From Aralia elata (lineage: Eukaryota; Streptophyta; Magnoliopsida; Apiales; Araliaceae): a stretch of DNA of 64,000 nt. The notes below the pieces were generated by a model. It did not search any database. It saw nothing but the letters and a program-made list of their open reading frames with translations, and was not told where the DNA came from. This document shows, in pieces, positions 31,995 through 42,957 of the stretch (positions are counted from its first letter, which is position 1; the number at the start of each line of letters is the position of its first letter). The translations under genes and the position numbers were made by a program. Where the stretch lies: assembly GCA_034770075.1 (NCBI GenBank), contig CM068386.1, positions 39,427,990 to 39,491,989 of the forward strand, given 5' to 3'.

Positions 31995-32506
31995 TCAAAC
32001 CTTTCTTTCTCGTATAAGCCGAAAGACATTCTAAAGCATTCTCAAAATATAACACGACTTTTCACAAAAAAAACCCAAATGATTTCTTCATGCAAACTCA
32101 CCACAACATTCACATAGGCACACACGCACGCACACACACATTTTAAGAATTAAAGGATAGGAAAAGCATCGAGATTGCGGTAACCGTGTTTCACGGAAGT
32201 CGGGGGGTGCCTAACACCTTCCCCTCGCTTAAGTAAGCCCCCGAACTCTATGAATCTCGGTTTGCAGACCAATCAACTCGAAGTCACATATGAGCCAGCG
32301 ATTTACGAAAACGAAACTCGGATGAGTTGGTACATCCATGTCAAATATACCAACTGGCGACTCTGGTTAATTGGCTCATCATAAAAACGATCTTTCAAAA
32401 CCCCGTCGACATTTGTGCCGACCTTTTCCAAAAAAATCATCTAATAAAAAGGCTAAATTTGGAAAGGGTAATAATTAGCGCGGAAGCGATTTTCCCGGCG
32501 TCGACA
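31995..32506 (+). repeat. Tat LTR fragment (B3 3' LTR, U5 side, displaced by inversion)
   Basis: Ends GGCGTCGACA at 32506 and matches the solo LTR 2130-2652. It carries the (AC)n tract near 32130 and the PBS-like motif at 32350-32366. The next bases ACGTA (32507-32511) would be the target duplication of B3 in B2. The partner copy at B3's other end is not in the window. Confidence 0.88.
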
Positions 32507-33200
32507 ACGTAGATATTCTTTGATGTCGTGGTACCATGGATGCTCGTACTGAGGGATTTCGTCAGAAACTTCCCCGACATAGTGTTGATAGGCGAGTTTT
32601 TATTGTATTGCAACTTTAAGGACGGGTGTTTCATTCCTCTTAGATACATGTATCAATGCCGTCAATGTGGCCAAGGCATCTGCAAAATCGTTTCTATTCT
32701 GTGAGATATGCCTAAAGGCGATATCTTCGAACTCCTTTGCCATTCTGATGACGTGCCGATGATAAGGGAGCAAATGGAGTTCCTTAGTGCTATATATTCC
32801 CATGGATTTCCAGACGACTAATTCTGAGTCTCCGAAAACGGCTAGTCGCTTGATTCTCATTCTTCGGGCCATTTCTAGTCCCAAAATATATCCTTCATAC
32901 TCGGTCGTGTTATTAGAGTTACAGAATTATAGTTTCATAGTCGCAAGATATTGTTCTCTTGTGATGGATACAAGGACTGCCCCTACTCTGGGTCCTCCCA
33001 TGTTCATAGCGCCGTCAAAATATAATCTCTAAAATTAGCATTCGCTTTCGTTCCTTGTAGATTGGATGACCGTTACACCTTCATTTGGGAAATATGTTTC
33101 CAATGGCTCGAACCCTCCTGTGGGTGCCTCAGACAGTTGGTCTGCAATTCCTTGGCCTTTGATTGATTTCTGTGTTACGTAGATGATATCAAATTGTTGG
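32507..33200 (-). pseudogene. Second RNase H fragment of Tat pol (B2, right piece)
   Basis: Minus-strand sequence matches the second RNase H of B1/B3: FGDSELV, RNDFADALA and a WYHDIKEYL-like end, with the FDGAMN start near 33020 and at least one stop near 32925. It begins at GTTGG (33196-33200, complement of CCAAC) next to the A1 LTR and ends where the Tat LTR was inserted. It is the continuation of 23511-24331. Confidence 0.88.
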
Positions 33201-36200
33201 TGTAATGTCCAGGAATTTTAAACATTGTATCGAATTCATTTTTTTTTATATAAATAAATTCATTTTATATAATTTTATAAATTTAATTGGATCCATGTAA
33301 GTAGTAATATTCAAATCTATAAATTAATCCTAACTTTTAATTGCAAGAAAATTGGGAAAAATTAATTTATTTTACTATTATCGGATCTAAACAATTCGCA
33401 TGAAGAATTATTGTTGAGATAAATATTATAAATAATTAATTAATTTAATTATTTAATTCGATTTAAAATCAGGAGCATAATGTTAATAATTTTAATAAAC
33501 AAGTTGGGCTATTTTCTTTTGACCCAAATTTTAATTGGGCAAAGCCCAATTTTCTTTTATCTTTCCTATTGGGCCACTTTTAATTAAATCAGCCGGCCCA
33601 ACTCCATTTGGGTGAGCCCATTTCTTGTTATTCCGACCAGGTCGAACCATTGCGAATGGGTTGAACCGTTTCCTATCTGATTTGGGGCTAATCAGAGCTT
33701 CAGGCCAAATCAAATGAAATTTGGGGGATCTATCAGACCTAGCAGGAACGGGAGAAGAAGAGAAGGGTAAGCCGAGCAAGGAGGGGGGGGGGGAAGATTC
33801 TAGCCCTAGACTTAGCCCCTCAAATCAAACCCAAGCCCTCAATCAATCGGTCGGAACGTGAGTAGGTGACTGGAGGGAGTGACGCCAAGCGTGCGCCGGC
33901 GACTGCACGAAGCAACCAGCGATCGAAGGGGGAAAAAGCGTCGACGACCGAGCAAGCGCGGCAAGGACCAACGGTCCCAGAAATTCGGGGACACGACCGG
34001 TGGAGACGCACGGCTCGAGGGTGCCGACCGGTGCTAGCTGGGTGATTGATGGGGACGACCGGTCGTTGCCCCTCTCTCTACCGTCGGTCATTGACCAGCC
34101 ATTAAGGGTATTGTCCAAATAAGTAGTGTAAAAATCCCTCTATAAATTGCAGCCCACCCACTAGACCAAAGCTGCCGATTTTTCCTTTGTTCTTGTGAGT
34201 CCCAAATTAGGAGCAAAATATATGCAAATTAGGGTTCGAAAGTAGAGTGAGGGTCAGGGAAATTAACCGTTGAATGTCCAGCTGGGTATCATACTTTGGA
34301 AGAAGAAGGAAGGCAGCCAATCGAACGAAATCAAGGTATTAAGCAACTGTGATAGGTTGTTAAATTTCTGTAATAGTTTGGTTTGATTTAGGCCATTCCT
34401 GGTATAACAGTATGTTATTGCAAGTGCCTTGGGTTAAAAATTAGACATTGTATTATAGTTTTTGGGTTTAAAAACCGGGTATTGGATTGTGATAATCCTT
34501 GTTTGATTTTACTGAATTTCTGTTGCTATTTTGGGTTGTTCTTGTTGGGTTGGTATTGCCGACAGTGTTGGTTATAATATACATTTCATTGTATTGTGTT
34601 GGGTCATTTTGAATAAGAATCTGGTATTGGACTGTGTTATTTTTGGTTTGTATGGTTCATTGTTGGGATTCTGTTAATTGAAGGACCTTAAGATGGTTTA
34701 GGCTGCGTTATCTAAGCTAAGGTCGAAGTTAGGATGCCCAACATGTGTTTGCTGTATTGCCAAAGAAAAGAGACTGTTTCATTTTGGTATTAACTGTCTG
34801 TCAACAATGTGGTTCATGTATAAATTAACCTTTGGCTTTTCATAGAAACTAGTAACAATAATAAAATAATTTTTATTATGTATTAATAAATACTAAACAA
34901 AGATAATGAATATCTAAGTTATTATTCTATTAATAATAAATTAAGTACAAATAAAAGTTATAAATTTATTATTCGACATTAAATAATAAATATTAAATTA
35001 TTACTTAATTTATATTAAACAAAAAGGTAATAAATAATTATTAAATAAAGATAGTTAGTTATTACTCGATAAATAATAAAATTAATAATTATTTATTTGG
35101 TAATAAATAAAGATAATACATACTTAATTATTGTTAAATAATAATTAAGTATGAACAAGGTTAATAAATTAACTGTTTATTATTAAATAATAAATGAAGC
35201 TAATAGATATTTGATTATCGCTTAACTAATATTAAGCAATAATCAAGTATGAGGTAAGTTATTTAATTATTATTTAATGAATATTAAATAATAATTAAGT
35301 ATGAATAAGATTAATAAAGTAATTATTTATTATTTATCAATATAATAATAAATAAAGATAATAAATATTTAATTATTGTTTGATCGATATTAAATAATAA
35401 TTAAATATGAATAAACGAGTAAATTAATTATTTATTATTTATCAATAAATAATAAATAAGGATAATAAATAATGGTAATAAAATAATTATTATTTAATAA
35501 ATAAATAAATAAATAAATAAATAAAGATAATAAATATCTAATTATTAACTAATAATAATTAGGTATGAATAAAGCTAATAAGGATAACAACTACTTAATC
35601 ATTAATGAAATAATGATTAAGTATGAGGGGGATTAATAAGTTAATTATTTATTTTTGGCCCTTACTAAATAAAGATGATAAATACTTAAGGATTATTTAA
35701 GTAATATTAAATAATAATTAAGTGTGTGTGGAATTAATATAGTAAGTAATTAATGTTGAATAAGGAACAAGGTTAATAATTACTCAATTACCCCCAAGGT
35801 AAATAGTAATTAAGCGCAATGAAATTAGATAAGTGATCAGCTATTATTTAGTTGCTATTAAACCATGATAAATTTATTATTTATTTTATAAATAATAAAT
35901 AAGGATTATTAACCCATACTTAGAGACCGATAAGAGTAATAAATCTGAGTAATCGAAGAATAGTCATCATGATTAGTCACCATCATTTTAATAGCTAAAG
36001 ATTATTAATTAATTTCTGTTTAGCTAATGTTAAGTAGTAATTAAATGTAGATGGTGAATTTTTACCTGATAAGTAAATGGTATAGTAAGGTGTGCCAATA
36101 TACAACCATGCCATATTAATTGACCAGTCGACTTTATCCAATGATAGGTCACTCAAGATCAATTAATTAAAGCTAAATTTTATCTGTAGCTGAGCAAACA

Positions 36201-37239
36201 GGTAAGTTCCCTAACTTCATTCTTTCAGTATATTGAATGCAAGTTCTATCTTACCCAATTTTTTACATTGAGCAATATTTCTAAACCTTATGCATTATTT
36301 TTAATTCGTGCAAAAGGTATATATTATTGCAAGTTATTCTTTAAGCTTGAATCTTATCTCCAAGCATGCTTTAAGTGGTCTAATTACTTTTAAAATTATT
36401 CCACATCTATGTATTCATTGGCATTCGCACTTGTGCATTTGAATTCGTATAATTATTTAAGTTCTGAAATTCACGAACTATTCATGATTAAGTCTGAACC
36501 CTTGCCTCGGTCAGGCACGTATGTAAGAATTTATAAAAGCTATCCGAACCAATCAATGGTAAGAATTCTTAGACTGAATGAACACCCCTTTTATTATAGG
36601 GGAGTACCCCATGTACCGTAAATAAGGTACAAATAGCAGAGTTAAATGTTATGCATATACATAGCGTACGCGAGGCTGATCCCCTCAAGTACTTATTCTG
36701 TAGTCAGTAACCAGAGGGTCAACCAACTATTGACTCCTTTGGAAGTTATTGTTCAAAGTCTACTTGACTATCAATTGTTCTAAAAAGCATTTATTGTCCT
36801 TGCTTCCGATAATTGTCGAATTCTCTTTCTATATTCCCTTCATCATGATATATCCTTATTGTTGTACTTTAAACTTGCTGAGCAAACTCGTTGCTCATTC
36901 TTGCTATATCATGACTTTATTGCAGCTAAACCCGAGGCGTCAGGGAAGAACAAAGGAAAAGAAAAGATGAAGTAATAGACTTCATGTAGCAGATTTTAAA
37001 TTTACGTATAGTTAATTAGTGTTAATGTAATTTAAACCCTAACTTTTATTTAGGGTATGGATTTGTGTAAGTGTTTAAGGTTTTTTTGTATTCTGGGACT
37101 AGTAACACCTTTGTAATGAACAACGTATGTTTATTATATTCCGCATTTTAGTTACCATATGTTGTTAAAGGTGAATGTTTGTATTGGATCGTGATGACCG
37201 GATCCGGGTATTTGGAGACCCGAATTTGGGGGCGTCACA
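33201..37239 (+). mobile_element. 5' LTR of Tekay chromovirus A1 (inverted)
   Basis: TGTAATGTCC…GGGCGTCACA, 4039 bp, reverse-complementary to 24332-28352. It is followed by the PBS and gag of the same element on the + strand. Internal features mirror the other LTR: GC-rich island about 33850-34120, AT array 34850-36080, CTGAGCAAACTCGTTGC near 36880. ORFs inside it are not genes. Confidence 0.93.
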
Positions 37240-37242
37240 GGT

Positions 37243-37254
37243 TGGTATCAAAGC
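37243..37254 (+). other. Primer-binding site of A1 (tRNA-iMet type)
   Basis: TGGTATCAAAGC begins three bases after the LTR end. It matches the initiator-Met PBS TGGTATCAGAGC with one change; the A3 copy at 54828-54839 has the exact sequence. Confidence 0.85.
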
Positions 37255-37472
37255 TGTAGGTTATAAACTTTAGGATCGCGAAACCTAGGTTATAACCTTC
37301 ATAGTAAACTCGTATTGAGTGTTAGGAGATAAATCAAGGAGATTTATTATATGTGGTTTTGATGAATTGGGGAATTCATCGAGTCGAGTAGTACCCAATG
37401 AAATATAATTTCATTTCTTCAATGAATATATTTTATTGTTGTACTAATGTTGATTTTTGGTGTGGTTGTAGG

Positions 37473-38299
37473 ATGACTGACATAGGAGGGACCAGTGGAG
37501 TCCAGGAGGAGGAGGTATTCACAGATATACATGTGGTTACCGAGCAGTTAGTGGGCTATGCTCCTATTGTCCCAGGGGTACCGTTAGAGGAGTCCGAGCC
37601 AGAGGAGGACTACCAGAGGGAGCTACCAGAGCCGGTAGTAGGTAGAGTTATGAGGTCTGGCAGTCAGGACTCAGATGCTGAGGAGGAGGACCCCGAGACC
37701 GAGGGAGAGGAGCCACCTGTTTATGTTGATGGCATGGGGTCCACTGCTGACGATATCATTGAGGGACTGACCAGCAGGAGCGAGGAGCTGGAGGCCCGGA
37801 TAGCTCATCTGGAGGAGCAGAACCAGACCCACCAGATCAGAGAGGACCAGTATAGAGACCTAGCCTACCAGCTCGAGCTGACTTGGGAGTGGCGAAGGTA
37901 CAGCTGCAGGGTTATGAGTCCTCAGCGCAGCAGATCGGACCACTGCTACATAAGTTGGTGGCCTGAAACGCTGAGTTGAGAGAGAGGCTGGAGCAGAGGA
38001 ATCTACAGATCGCCCACCTGAAGGCGAAGCAGGAGGCCATGAGGTTCGAGGCTGGGCTAGAGGTGTCTGCGAGGATGCACGTCAGGGAGGCCTGGGCCAG
38101 GGAGGCCAGGAGGGTTGATCAGTTAGAGGACCAGCTGGAGGCCAGGGCAGTGAGGATAGAGACCCTAGGATATGCTTTAGATGCAGCCTACAGGAGGCCC
38201 CGGACTGAGGTAGGGGAGTCTAGCCGCTCTGTTCGTCGCAGGGTAGGGGATGGAGCATTCTCTGGTCAGCAGGCTCGGATCCGGCACGACGAGCAGTGA
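37473..38299 (+). pseudogene. Extra ORF upstream of gag (acidic, coiled coil) in A1
   Basis: From ATG 37473 the frame encodes an acidic N-terminal region (EESEPEEDYQREL, DSDAEEEDPETEGEE), then a long helical, Glu/Gln/Arg/Leu-rich stretch (SRSEELEARIAHLEEQNQT). Near 37870-37900 a frameshift and then a TGA near 37973 break it; the coiled coil continues in 37976-38299 (RDQ/E-rich, ends at TGA 38297-38299). The whole was probably one ~275-residue protein between PBS and gag. I do not recognise a family; extra ORFs before gag are unusual in Tekay. ATG 37473 follows a TGTAGG acceptor-like site. Confidence 0.55.
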
Positions 38300-38689
38300 T
38301 ATGATATGGATGGTTGTCTTGTCTTGGGTACCATAGGTCCCACTTTTGCTAGATTATAGACATGTTTGCCTTGTGAAACTTTATAGTTGTTTACCTATTT
38401 GGGGTGGCAGTTCAGCCCCAACTTTTGTTTGTTTTAAAGGGTGGAAAGTTAGGATTTCCCACTTTTGTCTCAGGGGATGATTGGTTGATAGGGCATGTAG
38501 TGGCGCATTTATAGAAGTATGCCACAAGTTAGTCTTTGTAACAAGCAGTGGTATATCAATATAAATGCAGATATTTCAGTTAAATCAACTGTGTTCATAA
38601 ATGTTTTTACTTTCAATACTAATTTCCATGCCATATTGTGTATAACATAAAACTATAGGTAACACTCAGCAGTTTTCCTCTATCACATC
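38300..38689. other. Spacer between extra ORF and gag (A1)
   Basis: 390 bp, non-coding, T-rich. The stretch just before gag could act as a leader or splice region, but no firm signal is seen. Confidence 0.4.
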
Positions 38690-39386
38690 ATGCCGCCGAG
38701 AGGAAGACCACGAAACCCGCGAGTTGAGGAGTCGAAAAGCAAAGTTAGGGACCAACCCAATCCAATGAGGATGTTCGCAGAGATGCTGGCAGAAGCCATG
38801 CAATCAAGACCGCCACCTGGAGGGGCCCAACCCGCAACCGAGCCAGCGCATCATTTGGCGAATTTTAAAGATTTCAAAATGGTTGGACCACCCGAGTTCA
38901 AGGGAACTCTTAACCCAATTGAAGCGCAGACCTGGATCGAGGAGATAGAAAAGGTCTTCGAGGTAGCACGGGTGGCAGAGGAACAGAAAACAAGTTTTGC
39001 TACCTTCATGTTAAAGGGCGAGGCAAACTACTGGTGGAAGGCCAATAGGGGCCGAGTGGAAGGAGGCATTGTCGCATGGGAACGCTTTAAGGAGATGTTC
39101 TTGGAAAATTACTTTCCAGAGAGCATGAAGCAAGAGATGGAGATTAAGTTCCTGGAACTAAAACAAGGAAACATGTCCGTGGCTGAGTACGCAGCTAGGT
39201 TTAATGAGTTGGCACGGTTTGTAACTCACCAAGTCGACACAGAGGAAAGGAAAGCTCGTAGGTTTGAGCAAGGGTTGAAACCATGGTTATATCGTTCTGT
39301 TGCGGTATTGAAAATCAAGACATTTACAGAATTGTTGGAGAGGGCGATCATTGCAGAGGGTGGCAGTGAACCCTATGGACAATGGT
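38690..39386 (+). pseudogene. Tekay gag, truncated by inversion (A1)
   Basis: The frame encodes a Pro/Arg-rich start (MPPRGRPRNPR), then Retrotrans_gag: PPEFKGTLNPIEAQTWIEEI, ANYWWKANRG, FKEMFLENYFPES, MSVAEYAARFNELARF and LKPWLYRSV. It forms the virus-like-particle capsid. At about 39385 (EPYGQW) it runs into Tat LTR. The linker and zinc knuckle that should follow are at 31994 and below on the minus strand; about 40 or more linker residues may be missing. Confidence 0.9.
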
Positions 39387-40763
39387 TTAATAAAACGTCA
39401 TTTATTTTCATAAAACCATTTTTTGTGATGTTTGAACACGATCTTTCTTTAGCCTTCTCGTTTTAAATAGGAATCGACATTCATTGGCACTTCCAATTTT
39501 GAGCCTCGTGGTTCTAATAACCTAATTTGATTGATTTTACGGAAATCTTCATCATTTAGCTTTGAAATCAATTTTTGTGTCGTAAATCAAATCAAGCATT
39601 AAAATGCGTTGGGGCTATTCATGGGCATGTGAGCCATCAAAATAATCCCGAACGCCCACAACCACATATTTCACTATTACGGGGCCTTAAACCCGACTTT
39701 CAACTTGATATCGTTTTAAGGCCCGACGATTACATGTTTACAACAAAGGGCATATCGACCCTATTACATTCACCAAAAAATGTCCATCATCGGATTTGGA
39801 CCACGGGGTCGCGTTCCTAGGCTCACGTCCAAAATTGCTACACACCCACAAAATGGATACTACAACAATTAAACAACACCGGATTGCATTGCACACCACA
39901 ATAACCTAACATAGCAATCTAAATACACTACGCATAATACATTATCCTAACGAGCTAAAATTCACCAAATGGATATCATCGGGCCATTAGGAAGAATTTT
40001 GTTCCATTGGAACCCTCACTAATAGTCTCTAATCCATGTATCCTCAATGATATACAAGAAAAATTACGTTTAATATAGCCCCAAATGATAAAAGTTTAAC
40101 AAAATGATATAACAAAAATGCTACAAAAAAATGCCTTTTTCACCTTGCAAATGACACCACGATGCGTATAAATTCGTATATTGAATATAGTAGAAACTAT
40201 TTTTGATACAATCTAGCAAAAGGGATACAAATCCTCACTTTTTTTCTCTCTTTTCTCTCTTTTCTCGCTGCTGCTGCTTGCTGATTCTTCTTCTTCTCTT
40301 TTCTTCTTTCCTGCTTAACCTCTCTGTATGCCAAATGAAGAAATGTGCTGATAAAGGCTGATTAGAGGCAGCCGCAGATTGATCTGCAGTTGGCCTCGGT
40401 TCCTCCGCACCCGCCGTGCACTTCAGCCGCCCGCCGCGCACTTCAGTTTATTTTAATCATTGGCCGCAGATCAATCCGCGGCTGGCTGGGCTGATTTTCT
40501 CGATTTTCGTACCGCACCTCGATTCTCGTGTCGTACCGTTGGTTTTCGCTGAAAGGCTTGTATTTTGCAGTCCGAGAACCGCTGGGAAACGTGCCATATC
40601 ATTCTGTTTTGATCGTTGTAGTGTCGGCTTTGATTGCACGTCGTTGCGGTGGCTCTAAGTGTTCGTACTTATGTCTACCTTTCGTTCTCGTAGGCTGGGT
40701 TCATTGACGATTTTGCCCTCCTGTCAGGGTTAGTATACGAAGTGCAAAATTTGGGTGTCTACA
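39385..40763 (-). repeat. B3 3' LTR, U3-side part
   Basis: Matches B1 LTR from about its position 700 to its end GTGTCTACA at 40763. Contains the palindrome motif around 40373-40488 in a more degenerate form. Confidence 0.88.
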
Positions 40764-40777
40764 GCTGCCCCTCTTTA
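40764..40777 (-). other. Polypurine tract of B3
   Basis: Minus strand TAAAGAGGGGCAGC before the LTR start TGTAGACACCC, as in B1. The 40778-41098 stretch is spacer leading into the array. Confidence 0.75.
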
Positions 40778-41098
40778 TCATGTTTAGGAAATGTTAAATG
40801 AAATGAACATGATAAAGAAATAGACACCCGATGCATGAATGACAGCGCATGACAATGCATACATGATGCAACACATATGGCTTATGATGCAACACAAGAG
40901 GTAAGGCATGCAAAACATTCGTAAAGGTGTCAATGCATCATGCAATTGTAAATTTATCGCGCGTATCGATCTCAACAGGACTCGATCGCTGATCGTATCG
41001 TTGTTGTCAGGTTCCGTCTCTAGCAAGTCGTTGCTATAATCGTTATCGGAGATGTCGTGTTCCGTCTCGTAATCATCTTCGTCTTGGCATCGTCGTCG

Positions 41099-42160
41099 TC
41101 TTATAACTGTCGGGTCTCGTACCCGATCGATCGTCTCGTCGGTATCGGTTCTCGTCTCTGATTGGTCGACTCGCCTGTATCGGTTCTTGTCTCCGATTGG
41201 TTGACCCCTCTGCACCGGTTCTCGTCTACGATTGGTCGACTCGTCTGCACCGGGTCTCGTATCCGGTTAATCGTCTCGTCGGTACCGGGTCTCGTCTCCG
41301 GTTGATTGATTCGTCTGTATCAGTTCTCGTCTCTGATTGGTCGACTCGTCTGCACCGGGTCTCGTATTCGGTCAATTATCTCATCGGCACCGGGTCTCGT
41401 CTCCGGTTGATTGATTTGTCTGTATCGGTTCTCGTCTCCGATGGGTTGACTCGTCTGCACCGGGTCTCGTATCCGGTCAATCGTCTCGTCGGCACCAGGT
41501 CTCGTCTCCGATTGATTGATTCGTCTGTATCGGTTCTCGTCTCCGATTGGTCGACTCATCTGCACCGGGTCTCGTATCCGACCAATCGTCTCGTCGGCAC
41601 CGGGTCTCATCTCCGGTTGATTGATTTGTCTGTATCGGTTCTCGTCTCCGATTGGTCGACTCGTCTGCACCGGGTCTCGTATCCGGTCAATCATCTCGTC
41701 GGCACCGGGTCTTATCTCCGATTGATTGATTCATCTGTATCGGTTCTCATCTCTGATTGGTCGACTCGTCTACACCGAGTCTCGTATTCGGTCAATCGTC
41801 TCGTCGGCACCGGGTCTCATCTCCGGTTGATTGATTTGTCTGTATCGGTTCTCGTCTCCGATTGGTCGACTCGTCTACACCGGGTCTCGTATCCGGTCAA
41901 TCGTCTCGTCGGCACCGGGTCTCGTCTCTGATTGATTGATTTGTCTGTATCGGTTCTCGTTTCCGATTGGTCGACTCGTCTGCACCGGGTCTCGTATCCG
42001 GTCAATCGTCTCGTCGGCACCGGGTCTCGTCTCCGATTGATTGATTTGTCTGTATCGGTTCTCGTCTCTGATTAGTCGACTCGTCTGCACCGGGTCTCGT
42101 ATCCGGTTAATCGTCTCGTCGGTACCGGGCCTCGTCTCCGGTTGATTGATTCGTCATGTT
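41099..42160. repeat. Tandem array, 105-bp units made of three 35-bp modules (B3)
   Basis: The landmark TCGTCTGCACCGGGTCTCGT recurs at 41241, 41346, 41451, 41556, 41661, 41766, 41871, 41976 and 42081, always 105 bp apart. Each unit has three 35-bp modules with GGTCTCGTCTCCGGTTGATTG-type or GGTTCTCGTCTCCGATTGG-type cores, tolerating point changes but no indels. The 5' edge (41000-41240) is degenerate. Because 105 is divisible by three, long ORFs run through it; they are not evidence of a protein. Confidence 0.95.
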
Positions 42161-42257
42161 CCATACCCGATTGGTTGAAACCTCGTATTTTTAAGTCAAA
42201 TGGATTTGAAATTGATCAATTTTTGCAAAGGAGGAAAAAGGAGGGAAACAGGGCCCA

Positions 42258-42299
42258 GCCGCAGATGGATCTGCGGCCAGCCGCAGATTGATCTGCGAC
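42258..42299. repeat. Palindrome pair next to the array (B3)
   Basis: 42258-42277 is GCCGCAGATGGATCTGCGGC, identical to B1 6681-6700. 42280-42299 has one mismatch in the second arm. Same relative place as in B1, followed by the same CAAGATCGGGC. The 42300-42957 stretch has no gene. Confidence 0.7.
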
Positions 42300-42957
42300 C
42301 AAGATCGGGCTTTTTAGCCGATTCGCCCCTTCCTAGATCTGTCACTTTCAGCCTTGACCCACCGCTACTTTTCGCGATTTTTCAACCTCATACGTCCTTT
42401 TGGCCGACTTTTTCAACCTTCTCGCAAAAACCGCTGCGGTTAGGTCGATCTACACGCTACGGGTAACATTTTGACCGATTGTTTTCTTATTTCGTCAATG
42501 TTTCGCTCTACATTTGGCTATTTTGCATGTTTAGAGATAGAATATGTATGCTTTGAAATGCTATGCCATGTATCATTGCATGTATATGTTATGTCTCCAC
42601 CGTGCGAGTCATATTCTATGCTCATGATGCGGGTCATACATACTTGTTGTTTTTTGAAAGGAAGCATGCATTATGGTCATTCTCATGTTACAATTAACCA
42701 TAAAAAATGCAATTTTGATCTGTTATGGCTTGGGTTAATTGAAAACATGCCTGGTTGTGCATGGGACGCTCGTTTTATAGACGAAACTCTGCCGAAATTT
42801 CGAAAAAGAACTAGAGTCCTATAAAAATCTAATTCATGCATATATAGTAATCATGCATTATGCTGCATTGATTCTCCAATGAAGATAGGCAAATAAAATG
42901 TTTGTGATATGATTCGACATATAATGTACCTCACTATTCGACTGTGTCGTTCCAGCT

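Larger units (their letters stand above)
31990..39386. other. Inverted segment spanning parts of B3, B2 and A1
   Basis: Turning this interval around heals three interrupted units at once: A1 gag joins the A1 zinc knuckle/pol, the two B2 fragments flank A1 with CCAAC on each side, and the B3 LTR piece 32506-31995 joins the rest at 39385. About 170 bp of LTR and the Gag linker appear lost at the breakpoints. At the left breakpoint A1 and the Tat LTR share a ~20-bp similar stretch (TTGACAATTAAAATCAAACC). Confidence 0.85.

Noticed and set aside
41197..41931. A 244-residue ORF across the B3 tandem array
   Set aside because: The unit is 105 bp, a multiple of three, so any stop-free frame stays open; long ORFs also occur on the other strand.
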